Assembly: GCA_028064945.1 (NCBI GenBank)
Contig: JAPTWQ010000010.1
Location: forward strand, 1-64,000
Source of the DNA: Nitrospiraceae bacterium
GTDB lineage: Bacteria > Nitrospirota_A > Leptospirillia > Leptospirillales > Leptospirillaceae
Length of the DNA: 64,000 nucleotides
Reading direction: 5' to 3'
Part shown: piece by piece, positions 12,555 to 23,100 of the stretch
Layout: every line of letters starts with the position of its first letter
Numbering within the stretch: the first letter of the stretch is position 1
Made by a program: the position numbers and the translations under genes
Notes under the pieces: model-generated
Seen by the model: the letters and a program-made list of their open reading frames with translations, nothing else
Told to the model about the DNA's origin: nothing
Databases searched by the model: none

Positions 12555-13044
12555 GGATCAAAAGTCTTTCCACAGTTCATTCACACCTGTTGAAAAAGGA
12601 TTATTGGGAAGCGGCAGACGGTCATCCGGGGAAAGCCGAAGATGGAGGGGAAAGTCCTGGTTCCGGAAAATACGGGGAAAATATCTACCTCGGAACAATC
12701 CACAAAACATCATAAAAACGAGAGAACCGATACACCTGCCCCCTAGTCTTACAAAAATATTTGTCTTTTTGTGGATCAACCGTGGACAACCATCAGAACT
12801 TCCTGTGCAAAACTAGCGTATAACCGGACGTCACGATCCTAACAGATCCATAATCCACAATTCAAGGAATCGAACCCAGAACTTATCCCCAGAATATAAA
12901 ATAGATTATTTCATTAAAATAAAAATAATTATAAAACTTATCCCCAGAAAAAAATCGCTCTACTCTTTACTTCTCACTTAAAACAAAAAAACAATACAAA
13001 AATTCTATCTCTAAAAAAATGACATCACAAAATTCGGAAGTACC
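12555..13044. other. Putative chromosomal origin (oriC) region
   Basis: Noncoding DNA between dnaA and ilvB containing several matches to the DnaA box TTATNCACA or its complement. Eight-of-nine matches are TGTGGATCA (12770-12778), TGTGCAAAA (12804-12812), TAATCCACA (12851-12859) and two TTATCCCCA copies (12883-12891 and 12938-12946). Weaker matches lie at 12566, 12696 and 12781. A very AT-rich stretch (about 12895-13020) is a candidate unwinding element. Location next to dnaA with dnaN and gyrB is the classic origin context. None of the boxes is a perfect consensus, and a GC-skew minimum was not computed. Confidence 0.7.
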
Positions 13045-13074
13045 TTGACCCTCCATGAAGGTATCCCATAGAAT
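13045..13074 (+). promoter_or_regulatory. Predicted promoter of the ilvB operon
   Basis: TTGACC (13045-13050), an 18-base spacer and TAGAAT (13069-13074) resemble a sigma-70 promoter. Transcription would start near 13081, leaving about 100 nt of leader before ilvB. The leader contains two mutually exclusive short stems: GGAAA/TTTCC followed by seven T, and TTTCCAT/ATGGAAA. These could attenuate, but no leader peptide rich in branched-chain codons was found. Confidence 0.5.
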
Positions 13075-13182
13075 AGTCTTTTAACTCTGGAAAAAACTTT
13101 CCATTTTTTTATGGAAACGGCCAACTGTGCCCAACCACCGTCCATGTGAGCTTCATTCACACGCTGCCTAAGGAGAGTCCCA

Positions 13183-14934
13183 ATGAAGATGAGCGGAGCC
13201 GAAATGCTCCTCGAATCCCTCAAGAGGGAAAATGTACAACATATTTTTGGTTATCCCGGAGGAGTTGTTCTTCCGATCTTTGACGCCTTGTTCAAGGATC
13301 CTTCCCTTCAGGTTGTCCTCACACGTCATGAACAGGGCGCAGTGCATGCTGCAGAAGGATATGCCCGATCCACCAACAAGGTGGGAGTTGTACTGGTCAC
13401 GTCCGGTCCTGGTGCTACCAACACCGTAACGGGACTGGCAGATGCCAATATGGATTCCATACCGATCGTTGTCATTACAGGACAGGTTCCGACCAAAATG
13501 ATCGGAAATGACGCCTTTCAGGAAGCTGACATCGTAGGCATCAGCCGGTCCTGTACCAAACACAACTTTCTCGTAAGAAAGATCCAGGATCTGCCGAGAA
13601 TCATAAAGGAAGCCTTCTATATCGCCAGAACAGGCCGTCCAGGTCCGGTTCTCGTCGATCTTCCGAAAGATGTTATCGTCGACAGGGCTGATTTCATTTA
13701 TCCCGACAGCGTTTCCATCCGGTCCTACAATCCGACAATGCAGGGAAACCGGTGGCAAATCCGTAAAGCAGCCCAGGCCATTTCCAAAGCCAAGAGACCT
13801 GTCCTTTACGCCGGGGGAGGAATCATCTCTTCTGATGCCACAAAAGAACTACTCGATCTGGTGACGTTGACCAACATCCCCACAACACTGACACTCATGG
13901 GTCTCGGAGCATTGTCCGGAACGCATCCGAGATTTATGGGAATGCTGGGAATGCATGGGACATATGCTGCCAATATGGCCATTCATCATTGTGATCTTCT
14001 CATTGCAGTGGGCGTTCGATTTGATGACCGCGTCACTGGAAAAATCTCCGAGTTCTCCCCCCACTCGAAGGTCATTCATATCGATATCGATCCAACATCT
14101 ATCCGAAAAAACTTTCACGTGGACATTCCCATTGTCGGAGATGCCAAACATATCCTGAAAGACCTGATCGAAGAAATAAAGGAACTGAACAAACCTGAAC
14201 CTCCATCCAAGGAAAAACTCATTGATCCCTGGATTGAGCAGGTTGAAGAGTGGGAAAAAGAACATCCGTTGACATATGAGCATGACACAGAGGTGATTAA
14301 ACCCCAGTATGTGATCGAGAAAGTTTATCAGTTCACACAAGGAGACTGCATTGTTTCAACCGATGTCGGTCAGCACCAGATGTGGACAGCCCAGTTTTTC
14401 AAATTCATCAAACCCAATACATGGCTGACATCAGGTGGTCTCGGTACGATGGGTTACGGATTTCCTGCCGCGATTGGAGCGCAGAAAGCCCATCCGGACA
14501 AAAGGGTCATCGCCATTACCGGTGAAGGAAGTTTCATGATGAATATCCAGGAGCTTGCAACTGTTGCCTCCCTCGATATTCCTGTCAAGATTGTGATTCT
14601 CAATAACAAATATTTGGGAATGGTTCGACAGTGGCAGGAATTTTTCTATGGTGGACGGTATTCATCCTCCTTTATTGGCCAAAGTCCGGATTTCGTCAAA
14701 CTCGCAGAAGCTTTTGGAATTGTTGGCCTGAAGGCGTCCAGACATGATGAGGTCGAAAACATCATACTTGATGGATTCTCAAGACGGGGACCCGTTCTCA
14801 TGGAATTTCATGTCGATCCTGAAGAAAATGTCTTCCCGATGGTTCCTGCGGGTGGGTCGAATATCGAAATGATCTTTGAAGCCCCTGAACATAGGGATGA
14901 TCGAAAAAAACGAGACTCCATCCTGACGGCATAA
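13183..14934 (+). CDS. ilvB: Acetolactate synthase, large catalytic subunit
   Basis: Thiamine-diphosphate enzyme forming acetolactate or acetohydroxybutyrate, the first common step of valine, leucine and isoleucine synthesis. The N-terminus MKMSGAEMLLESLKRENV and IFGYPGG are typical. The catalytic Glu lies in LTRHEQGAVHAAEGYAR. The cofactor-binding motif GEGSFMMNIQELATVASLDIPVKIVILNN carries the GD/EGS...NN pattern. Length of 583 aa fits. The ATG is preceded by AAGGAGAG. It heads an ilvBNC cluster with its own predicted promoter at 13045-13074. Confidence 0.96.
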   Translation: MKMSGAEMLLESLKRENVQHIFGYPGGVVLPIFDALFKDPSLQVVLTRHEQGAVHAAEGYARSTNKVGVVLVTSGPGATNTVTGLADANMDSIPIVVITGQVPTKMIGNDAFQEADIVGISRSCTKHNFLVRKIQDLPRIIKEAFYIARTGRPGPVLVDLPKDVIVDRADFIYPDSVSIRSYNPTMQGNRWQIRKAAQAISKAKRPVLYAGGGIISSDATKELLDLVTLTNIPTTLTLMGLGALSGTHPRFMGMLGMHGTYAANMAIHHCDLLIAVGVRFDDRVTGKISEFSPHSKVIHIDIDPTSIRKNFHVDIPIVGDAKHILKDLIEEIKELNKPEPPSKEKLIDPWIEQVEEWEKEHPLTYEHDTEVIKPQYVIEKVYQFTQGDCIVSTDVGQHQMWTAQFFKFIKPNTWLTSGGLGTMGYGFPAAIGAQKAHPDKRVIAITGEGSFMMNIQELATVASLDIPVKIVILNNKYLGMVRQWQEFFYGGRYSSSFIGQSPDFVKLAEAFGIVGLKASRHDEVENIILDGFSRRGPVLMEFHVDPEENVFPMVPAGGSNIEMIFEAPEHRDDRKKRDSILTA

Positions 14935-14945
14935 GGCGGGAAATC

Positions 14946-15497
14946 ATGAGTGATATACAGAAACATTTCATACAGGTTGTTGTTGAAAACAAGTTTGGTG
15001 TTCTTTCCAGAGTCGCAGGTCTTTTCAGCGCAAGAGGTTTCAATATCGACAGTCTCTCCGTCGCACCGGGAATTGATCCGACCGTTAGCCAGATGACAAT
15101 CGAGACACAGGGTGATGACCACGTTGTGGAACAGATTGTCAAACAGCTGAACAAACTCATTGACGTCATAAAGGTTGTGGATCTGTCAGAGTTCTCTTTT
15201 CTTTGCAGGGAAACCCTTCTGATCAGGGTCAATACCGCCCGTCCTGGAGACAGGGAAGAAGCCTTCCGGATTTCCGAGATTTTCCGGGCGAGAATCGTTG
15301 ACTCCTCTCCGACAACCTATACGATAGAGGTTACCGGCGATACCGAAAAGATAGAAGCCATCCTGAATTTCCTGAAACCCCTTGGAATCAAGGAAATCAT
15401 TCGTTCAGGAAAAATTGCGATCGCCAGAGAGGAACAACATGGGGGCCATAAACCTTCAAAACATAGTATTGAGGGGGAATATTCCCATCATCGCTAG
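14946..15497 (+). CDS. ilvN: Acetolactate synthase, small regulatory subunit
   Basis: Regulatory partner of IlvB that confers feedback inhibition by valine. The N-terminal ACT domain is recognisable from VVVENKFGVLSRVAGLFSARGFNIDSL-type sequence (residues about 9-80). A C-terminal ACT-like half follows, with TYTIEVTGDTEKIEAILNFL. Length of 183 aa suits the full-length IlvN/IlvH type. It begins 11 bases after ilvB. The C-terminal tail (from about residue 165) is His/Lys-rich and poorly conserved in appearance. Confidence 0.95.
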   Translation: MSDIQKHFIQVVVENKFGVLSRVAGLFSARGFNIDSLSVAPGIDPTVSQMTIETQGDDHVVEQIVKQLNKLIDVIKVVDLSEFSFLCRETLLIRVNTARPGDREEAFRISEIFRARIVDSSPTTYTIEVTGDTEKIEAILNFLKPLGIKEIIRSGKIAIAREEQHGGHKPSKHSIEGEYSHHR

Positions 15498-15526
15498 GAT
15501 CCGCACCAGCACTATTGACCATCTAG

Positions 15527-16573
<1,047 letters not shown>

Positions 16574-17212
16574 ATGAAAGTCTCTCCAGATCATTTTTCC
16601 AAACCCATTGCAAAGGAAGGAATGCCTTTTATCCTGATTTCTTTGGGAATCCTTGCAGGTTCAGTCTATCTTTTGGGACCTGCAGGAGGAATATTCACTG
16701 TCATCCCGGTTTTTGTCATCAATTTTTTCAGAAATCCGACAAGACAGGTTCCACCGGGAGAAAAGACAATTGTTTCCCCCGCCGATGGAAAGATTGTCCG
16801 GGTCGAACATGATGACCGGGGACGGATGCAAGTTTCCATTTTCATGAATGTGTTCGACGTTCACTTGAACCGGATTCCCATAAAGGGAATCGTCAAGGGA
16901 ATAGCCTACCATCCAGGGAAGTTTCTGAATGCGGATATGGACAAGGCCTCTCTTGAAAATGAGCGAAATACACTTGTTATCGAAACGCAAGGAAAACAGG
17001 AAATCCGCATGACCCAGGTGGCGGGTCTGATAGCCAGAAGAATTGTCTGTTATGCCGAAGTGAATGATCTTCTGGAAAGTGGTGTCATTTTTGGTCTGAT
17101 CAGGTTTGGCTCAAGAGTGGATCTTGATCTTCCGGGAGATTCGGAGATCAGGGTTTCCATGGGTGACCGGGTTAGAGGAGGGGAGTCTGTCATTGGATAC
17201 ATATCCTCATGA
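16574..17212 (+). CDS. psd: Phosphatidylserine decarboxylase proenzyme
   Basis: Decarboxylates phosphatidylserine to phosphatidylethanolamine. The 212-residue protein is of the short type found in archaea and many non-enteric bacteria. A hydrophobic N-terminus (residues 18-48) is followed by SPADGKIVRVEH and FMNVFDVHLNRIP. Near the C-terminus GLIRFGSRVDLDLP holds the Gly-Ser self-cleavage site that creates the pyruvoyl group. The ATG directly follows the ilvC stop, and the end overlaps pssA by 20 bases. Translational coupling is therefore likely. Confidence 0.93.
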   Translation: MKVSPDHFSKPIAKEGMPFILISLGILAGSVYLLGPAGGIFTVIPVFVINFFRNPTRQVPPGEKTIVSPADGKIVRVEHDDRGRMQVSIFMNVFDVHLNRIPIKGIVKGIAYHPGKFLNADMDKASLENERNTLVIETQGKQEIRMTQVAGLIARRIVCYAEVNDLLESGVIFGLIRFGSRVDLDLPGDSEIRVSMGDRVRGGESVIGYISS

Positions 17213-18047
17213 CGAAGAAGGGAATGCGGGATCCAGAACGCGTTCCCGGGGAATTTACATACTTCCGAATCTTTTTACCACGGGAAATCTGTTTTTTGGC
17301 TTTCTCGCGATTCTGGCAAGCTTCCAGCATGATTTCAAAAAGGCCGCCTTTTCCATTTTGATCGCTTCTGTTTTTGACAATCTTGACGGAAAAGTGGCGA
17401 GGCTCGCCAGGGCTACAAGCCAGTTTGGGGTTGAATACGACAGCCTTGCCGACCTCGTTTCCTTTGGTGTGGCTCCGGCCTTTCTGGTTCTGAATGCGAG
17501 TCTCGGAGGTTACCACCGGCTCGGTTTGATGGCCGCATTCTTGTTCGCTGCCTGTGGTGCCCTTCGATTGGCCAGATTCAATGTCATTACGTCCAAGGTC
17601 TCCTCGCGCTACTTTATCGGGCTCCCCATCCCCGCGGGTGCCCTTTTCATCGCCTCTGCCGAAATTGTCTCAACGGGTCCGCTTTCAACGGTCATTCCGT
17701 TTTCGCCCATGTTTTTTCTTGTGTCGACCTACCTGGTTTCCATCCTGATGGTCAGTCCCATTCCATACAGGAGTTTCAAGGAGGTTCGATTCCTGAAAAA
17801 GCCGCAACATACCTTTGTTTCGGTATTGCTGGTCTCTCTTCTTTTCGTGCTTTATCCCAAACAATCCTTTTTTTTGGTCATTTTGACCTATGCTCTTCTG
17901 GGCCCCTCTGAATTTATTGTTTACAGATTTTTTATGAAAAGACCACAAATTCTGGAAACACTGCCCAATCCCCCCGCGTCTCCAACAGGCAGGTCTCTCA
18001 AGTCCCGTCTCCTTTCGGACCGGTTTAGCCACCCCAAAAAACATTAG
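17193..18047 (+). CDS. pssA: CDP-diacylglycerol-serine O-phosphatidyltransferase
   Basis: Membrane enzyme making phosphatidylserine, the substrate of the upstream psd. The CDP-alcohol phosphatidyltransferase signature reads DNLDGKVARLARATSQFGVEYDSLAD, the DG(x)2AR(x)8G(x)3D(x)3D pattern. About eight hydrophobic membrane segments cover the rest. The protein ends in a Lys/Arg-rich tail. TTG at 17193 is proposed as start because GAGGAGGGGAG lies eight bases upstream. This gives 284 aa and a 20-base overlap with psd. An ATG further upstream at 17106 would overlap psd much more and lacks support. Confidence 0.9.
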   Translation: MDTYPHDEEGNAGSRTRSRGIYILPNLFTTGNLFFGFLAILASFQHDFKKAAFSILIASVFDNLDGKVARLARATSQFGVEYDSLADLVSFGVAPAFLVLNASLGGYHRLGLMAAFLFAACGALRLARFNVITSKVSSRYFIGLPIPAGALFIASAEIVSTGPLSTVIPFSPMFFLVSTYLVSILMVSPIPYRSFKEVRFLKKPQHTFVSVLLVSLLFVLYPKQSFFLVILTYALLGPSEFIVYRFFMKRPQILETLPNPPASPTGRSLKSRLLSDRFSHPKKH

Positions 18048-18101
18048 GAACCAAACAGAATCACATTGTTCACCTGGAATCTGAATCAGGGAGGAATCAC
18101 C

Positions 18102-19661
18102 ATGGACAGCCAGATTGTTCGCATTTTCGACACAACACTCAGGGATGGGGAGCAGAGCCCCGGAGCTTCGATGCAAAAAGAAGAGAAACTTCTTGTTGCG
18201 AGGCAACTTGCCCGTCTTGGGGTGGATGTCATTGAAGCGGGATTTCCGGTTGCAAGCCCTGATGATTTTTCTGCGGTTTCGGCCATCTCGAAAGATATTC
18301 AGGATGGTCCCATCATATGCGCCCTTGCCAGAGCGGTAGATCGTGATATCACTGTCGCTGCCGAAGCCCTCTCCGGAGCTTCTCGCGGACGGATTCACAC
18401 GTTTATCGCCACAAGCCCCCTTCATATGGAAAAAAAGCTCAAGATGTCAGAGGATCAGGTTCTCAAAAGTATTTTCAAGTCGGTTTCCATGGCGCGTGGA
18501 TATGGTTATGAGGTGGAGTTTTCCGCTGAAGACGCCACCCGGTCAGAGCCGGATTTTCTCATAAGGGCAGTGACCTGCGCGATCGAAGCGGGAGCCGGTA
18601 TCATCAATCTTCCCGATACGGTCGGATACGCCGTTCCGTCCCAGATATCGGAGATGTTCAGAAATCTGATTTCCAGAGTGCCGGGTGCCGGGAATGTGAT
18701 TTTCTCATGCCACTGTCACGATGACCTGGGTCTGTCGGTTGCGAACTCCCTGGCAGCGGTTGAAGCAGGAGCCCGTCAGGTTGAGTGCACGATAAACGGT
18801 ATCGGAGAGAGGGCGGGAAATGCGGCCCTTGAAGAGATTGTGATGGCCCTTAAGGTCAGGAAGCCGTACTTTGGAGTAGAGACTGCGATCCGGACCGAAG
18901 AGTTCACCAAAACAAGCCGCCTTGTCTCAACAGTCACAGGAATGATGGTTCAGCCCAACAAGGCGATTGTCGGAGAAAATGCTTTTGCCCATGAGTCGGG
19001 GATCCATCAGGATGGCTATCTTAAAGATAAGAAAACCTATGAAATTATGGGAAGGGAACAGGTTGGGGCCAGTGCCGGGGGGCTGATTCTTGGAAAACAC
19101 TCCGGGAGGCATGCCCTCAAGGATCGTCTTTTGACCATGGGATATTCCTTTGGTGAAGAGGAGCTGAACGATCTCTACGACCGGTTCAAGAAGCTTGCCG
19201 ACCAAAAAAAAGAAATCTTTGAAGAAGATATTGAAACATTGATCGTGGCAACAGGACGGAAGACCTCCTTCCGATTCATCCTGAAGAGGTTGCACTTAAG
19301 TGGTGGCACCGAGATTCCTCCAACGGCCACCATCGTTCTTGATGTCGATGGGCAGGAACACCGGATGGCTGGATTGGGAGATGGCCCGGTCGATGCGATC
19401 TACCGAACGCTCGCAAAGATGACCAAAACGACCCCAAGACTTGTTTCTTATGTCGTCAAAGCCATTACAGGCGGTACCGATGCCCAGGGGGAAGTCACGG
19501 TAAGACTTGAAGAAGAGGGTGTTCTCGCTGTGGGAAGAGGGTCCGATACAGACATTCTGGTCGCTTCCGCCAAGGCGTATTTGTCCGCTTTAAATCGCCT
19601 TGATCGTAAAAAAAGCCAGGAGCACAAAGCAGACGGAGAGGTGTCCCGTCCTGTTCTTTGA
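18102..19661 (+). CDS. leuA: 2-isopropylmalate synthase
   Basis: Condenses acetyl-CoA with 2-oxoisovalerate, the committed step of leucine synthesis. The TIM-barrel N-terminus has FDTTLRDGEQSPGASM, and SCHCHDDLGLSVANSLA carries the metal-binding His residues. NGIGERAGNAALEE and HESGIHQDGYLKD follow, and the C-terminal regulatory domain (about 390-510) binds leucine. Length of 519 aa is normal. ATG at 18102 is preferred, since GGAGG lies six bases upstream and an earlier in-frame ATG adds only an unconserved stretch. Citramalate synthase is less likely given leuB downstream. Confidence 0.93.
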   Translation: MDSQIVRIFDTTLRDGEQSPGASMQKEEKLLVARQLARLGVDVIEAGFPVASPDDFSAVSAISKDIQDGPIICALARAVDRDITVAAEALSGASRGRIHTFIATSPLHMEKKLKMSEDQVLKSIFKSVSMARGYGYEVEFSAEDATRSEPDFLIRAVTCAIEAGAGIINLPDTVGYAVPSQISEMFRNLISRVPGAGNVIFSCHCHDDLGLSVANSLAAVEAGARQVECTINGIGERAGNAALEEIVMALKVRKPYFGVETAIRTEEFTKTSRLVSTVTGMMVQPNKAIVGENAFAHESGIHQDGYLKDKKTYEIMGREQVGASAGGLILGKHSGRHALKDRLLTMGYSFGEEELNDLYDRFKKLADQKKEIFEEDIETLIVATGRKTSFRFILKRLHLSGGTEIPPTATIVLDVDGQEHRMAGLGDGPVDAIYRTLAKMTKTTPRLVSYVVKAITGGTDAQGEVTVRLEEEGVLAVGRGSDTDILVASAKAYLSALNRLDRKKSQEHKADGEVSRPVL

Positions 19662-19727
19662 ATCAATCAGGTTTTAAAAATGGAATCCAACGATTCCGGT
19701 CGATAACAGATATATCGGAGATAAGTC

Positions 19728-20831
19728 ATGAGCATGTTCAAAAAGCACCAGATTCTTCTTCTTCCCGGTGATGGCATCGGTCCTGAAGTGACCGTTCCGG
19801 TCAGGGAGCTCGTTTCAGAGATCAATCGTTCGGAGTCGGGTTCCCAGGGAAAATTCCAGATTGAACTGCTTGAAGGACTCATCGGCGGGGCAGCAACGGA
19901 TGCCACAGGAAAGCCCCTGCCAAAAGAAACCCTTGAAATGGCCGATTCCTGCGATGCTGTCCTCTTGGCGGCCGTTGGGGGTCCAAAATATGATCTTCTT
20001 CCCTATGAACTTCGTCCTGAACGGGCCCTTCTCGGGATCAGGGAACATTTGGGAGCGTTTGCCAATCTTCGCCCAGCCCGTCTTTTCCCGGAGCTTGTTG
20101 ATGCTTCCACCCTGAAGCCGGAGGTGATATCCGACCTGGATCTCATGGTCGTCCGGGAACTGACAGGGGGAATCTATTTTGGGAAGCCCAGGGGCATTGT
20201 GGAAGAGAATGGGATCAGGAGGGGAATCAATACCGAAACCTACACCGAACCGGAGATCGAACGGGTTGCCCGGGTGGCATTTGACCTGGCCAGAAAAAGA
20301 AGCCATCGGGTCACCTCCGTCGACAAGGCCAACGTCCTTGAGTCCTCGGTTCTCTGGAGAGAGGTTGTGATCCGCGTTCACAAGGATTATCCCGATGTGA
20401 CACTTGATCATATGTATGTCGACAATGCGGCGATGCAGCTTGTTCGCAAACCCAAACAGTTCGATGTCATCGTGACAGGCAACCTCTTCGGGGACATTCT
20501 CTCGGATGAGGCCTCCCAACTGACCGGTTCCATCGGGATGCTTGCATCCGCTTCCATTGGTGGAAAAACCGGGCTCTATGAGCCAATTCATGGATCCGCT
20601 CCCGATATCGCAGGCAAGAATATCGCAAACCCGATGGCGATGATCCTTTCCCTGGCGCTTCTCTTGCGGTATTCACTCAACCGTGAGGATCTCGCCCAGA
20701 GAATTGAACGCTCCGTTTCATCCGTTCTCGCCCAGGGATTCCGGACAGCGGACATCGCACAGGTCAAGGGACAGGTTTTGGGTACTCGGGAAATGGGTGA
20801 AAAAATCATCAGGGAGTATTCTCGGGTCTAA
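19728..20831 (+). CDS. leuB: 3-isopropylmalate dehydrogenase
   Basis: NAD-dependent oxidative decarboxylation in leucine synthesis. The N-terminus [11 protein letters not shown] and the substrate loop [13 protein letters not shown] are diagnostic, as are [18 protein letters not shown] and [18 protein letters not shown] (metal Asp residues). [18 protein letters not shown] forms part of the NAD site. Length of 367 aa is typical. The ATG follows GGAGATAAGTC. leuC and leuD (isopropylmalate isomerase) are not in this window. Confidence 0.96.
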   Translation: MSMFKKHQILLLPGDGIGPEVTVPVRELVSEINRSESGSQGKFQIELLEGLIGGAATDATGKPLPKETLEMADSCDAVLLAAVGGPKYDLLPYELRPERALLGIREHLGAFANLRPARLFPELVDASTLKPEVISDLDLMVVRELTGGIYFGKPRGIVEENGIRRGINTETYTEPEIERVARVAFDLARKRSHRVTSVDKANVLESSVLWREVVIRVHKDYPDVTLDHMYVDNAAMQLVRKPKQFDVIVTGNLFGDILSDEASQLTGSIGMLASASIGGKTGLYEPIHGSAPDIAGKNIANPMAMILSLALLLRYSLNREDLAQRIERSVSSVLAQGFRTADIAQVKGQVLGTREMGEKIIREYSRV

Positions 20832-20850
20832 CTCTTGTAAAGGATTGGTT

Positions 20851-21903
20851 GTGAAGAAGATCAAAGAATTATGCGTCGGTATTTTTGGGGCAACAGGGGC
20901 TGTGGGAAAGGAGATGATTTCCATACTGGAAGAACGGCGTTTTCCGGTGGGGGAACTTCGACTTTTCGCAACCGAGCGGTCCGCCGGAGAAAAAGTGTCT
21001 TTTAAAGGTCGGACCATAACGGTTTCCTCTTTTGATAACCCGGAAAAAGCCAAGGGAATCCATATTGCCCTTTTATCGGCGGGAGCGACACCAAGTCTTG
21101 AAATTTCTCCTATCCTCAGGGACCAGGGGATTCTTGTCATCGATAATAGCTCGGCATTCAGGATGGATCCGAATGTTCCCCTTGTGGTTCCGGAGATCAA
21201 TCCTTCAAAAATTCCGGCTTATCCGGCGGGAGCGATCGTGGCCAATCCCAATTGCGCCACGATCCAGATGCTTTTGGCCATCAAGCCTCTCATTGATTGT
21301 GCCGGGGCAAAAAGGATTGTGGTCACGACCTTCCAGTCGGTCTCCGGGACGGGAAAAGATGCGATGGATGAGCTCACAACCCAGCTTTCTCTGATCTTGA
21401 ACGGAAGGATCGGGGATGTTGCTCCGAAGGTTTATCCCCACCAGATTGCCTTTAACGTTCTTCCGCACATCGACTCTTTTCTTCCGGATGGCTATACCAA
21501 GGAAGAGGAGAAAATGGTGAACGAGACACGGAAGATTCTGGATATGGCCGATATCAGGGTAACGGCAACCACGGTGAGGGTCCCTGTTATGGTCGGTCAT
21601 AGCGAGGCGGTCAATATCGAGTTTGAAAGGGATCTTTCTCCCGAAACAGCCCGGAAAATTCTCGAGAAAGCTCCTGGAGTGAAAGTTCTGGACAATCCTT
21701 CGGACTGCGAGTATCCACTTCCGATGGATGTGGCTGGTCAGGACGATGTTTATGTCGGTCGGATCCGGCGGGATTTTTCTGTCGATCATGGCTTGAACCT
21801 GTGGGTTGTCGGGGATAATCTGAGAAAAGGGGCAGCGTTGAATGCTGTTCAGATCGCCGAGTTTTCCCTGGGCATACTCCCCAATCATCGGGAAAAAAAA
21901 TGA
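20851..21903 (+). CDS. asd: Aspartate-semialdehyde dehydrogenase
   Basis: Reduces aspartyl phosphate to aspartate semialdehyde for lysine, methionine, threonine and cell-wall synthesis. The N-terminal GIFGATGAVGKEMISILEERRFPV binds NADP. The catalytic cysteine lies in VANPNCATIQMLLAIKP, and the substrate region includes VPVMVGHSEAVNIEF. GTG at 20851 gives 350 aa, the usual size. A longer frame from 20683 would overlap leuB by about 150 bases. AAAGGA lies about seven bases before the GTG. The stop overlaps nadA by four bases. Confidence 0.95.
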   Translation: MKKIKELCVGIFGATGAVGKEMISILEERRFPVGELRLFATERSAGEKVSFKGRTITVSSFDNPEKAKGIHIALLSAGATPSLEISPILRDQGILVIDNSSAFRMDPNVPLVVPEINPSKIPAYPAGAIVANPNCATIQMLLAIKPLIDCAGAKRIVVTTFQSVSGTGKDAMDELTTQLSLILNGRIGDVAPKVYPHQIAFNVLPHIDSFLPDGYTKEEEKMVNETRKILDMADIRVTATTVRVPVMVGHSEAVNIEFERDLSPETARKILEKAPGVKVLDNPSDCEYPLPMDVAGQDDVYVGRIRRDFSVDHGLNLWVVGDNLRKGAALNAVQIAEFSLGILPNHREKK

Positions 21904-22862
21904 ATAATCTCTCTTCTTCCAAGGAATACGGCACAATGCCCGCTCAGGATCCTGCCATAGCGGACCTTGTTGCCCGTATCCAAAAACTGAAACAGGAGCG
22001 CGGGGCGGTCATTCTGGCCCATAATTACCAGGTAGGCGATGTCCAGGATGTTGCGGACCTGGTGGGAGACTCTCTGGAACTTGCCCGATGGGCGGCAACC
22101 GGGTCGGCCCCTGTCATCCTTTTTTGCGGTGTTCATTTCATGGCCGAGACCGCCAAAATTTTAAATCCGTCCCGGAGGGTCATCGTTCCCGACCTTGACG
22201 CAGGATGCCCTATGGCGGACATGATCACCCCGGAAGAGGTCGATCGACTGAGAGCCGAACACCCGGGTGCGGTAGTTGTGACCTACGTCAACTCACCGGC
22301 TGCGGTCAAAGCCAAAAGCGATATCTGCTGCACTTCGGCCAATGCTGTGAAGATCGTCAACTCGATTCCCGAGTCTGTTCCCGTCATCTTTATTCCCGAC
22401 CAGTTCCTGGGAGATTTTGTCCAGCGGCAAACGGGACGAAATCTGATCCTTTTCAGGGGATTTTGCCCAACGCACATGAGAATCATGGCAAAGGACATTC
22501 ATCAGGCCAAGGAGGAACACCCGGATGCGCTGGTCCTGGCTCATCCGGAATGTCAGCCTGATGTCGCGATGATTGCGGATGTTGTGACATCAACATCAAA
22601 AATGGCCACGGAGGTCCGTAACTTTTCCGGGCAAACAGTGATTGTCGGGACCGAAACGGGAATGATCCATCGCCTTCAGAAGGAAAATCCGGGGAAAAGC
22701 TTTGTCGCTGCCTGCACTACCTGTGATTGTGCCAACATGAAGGTCAATTCTCTTGAAAAAATTCTTTGGGCGCTGGAAGATATGGCTCCGGAAATCGAGA
22801 TTCCCGAAGAGATCAGGCTTCCGGCAAGCCAAGCTCTTCAAAGAATGCTGGACATTGCCTAG
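21900..22862 (+). CDS. nadA: Quinolinate synthase A
   Basis: 4Fe-4S enzyme joining iminoaspartate and dihydroxyacetone phosphate into quinolinate for NAD. Family motifs are ILAHNYQVGDVQDVADLVGDS, the cysteine region LFCGVHFMAETAKIL, and CTTCDCANMKVNSLEKI near the C-terminus. Length from ATG 21900 is 320 aa. An alternative ATG at 21936 has a better ribosome binding site (AAGGAA) and would remove twelve unconserved residues. nadB and nadC are not in this window. Confidence 0.94.
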   Translation: MNNLSSSKEYGTMPAQDPAIADLVARIQKLKQERGAVILAHNYQVGDVQDVADLVGDSLELARWAATGSAPVILFCGVHFMAETAKILNPSRRVIVPDLDAGCPMADMITPEEVDRLRAEHPGAVVVTYVNSPAAVKAKSDICCTSANAVKIVNSIPESVPVIFIPDQFLGDFVQRQTGRNLILFRGFCPTHMRIMAKDIHQAKEEHPDALVLAHPECQPDVAMIADVVTSTSKMATEVRNFSGQTVIVGTETGMIHRLQKENPGKSFVAACTTCDCANMKVNSLEKILWALEDMAPEIEIPEEIRLPASQALQRMLDIA

Positions 22863-23100
22863 CCTGACCCGTCTTTTTTGGTTTCTTGGGGTACTATTTC
22901 TGCTTCTGGCGGGGATGTCGGAGTTGTGGTCAAGATGGGGAAAAAAATCCGGTCTTCCCCTTCCCGGACGTCTTCCGGGAGATATTGAGATCCACAGGCC
23001 AGGATTTCATCTGTACTTCCCGTTAATGACAAGCCTTTTGCTTTCTGTCGGATTATCTCTCTTATTTTTTCTGTTTTCCTGGATCTCCCGAAAATTCTGA
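22855..23100 (+). CDS. DUF2905 small membrane protein
   Basis: Small membrane protein of unknown function. From TTG 22855, which overlaps the nadA stop, it has 81 residues. A first membrane helix (about residues 6-19) is followed by the family-like loop GLPLPGRLPGDIEIHRPGFHLYFPL and a second helix rich in Leu/Phe. The GRLPGDI...YFPL pattern is what recalls DUF2905. The start is not certain, as the ribosome binding site is weak. The coding region overlaps the convergent 163-aa gene by about 40 bases. Confidence 0.7.
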   Translation: MPSLTRLFWFLGVLFLLLAGMSELWSRWGKKSGLPLPGRLPGDIEIHRPGFHLYFPLMTSLLLSVGLSLLFFLFSWISRKF

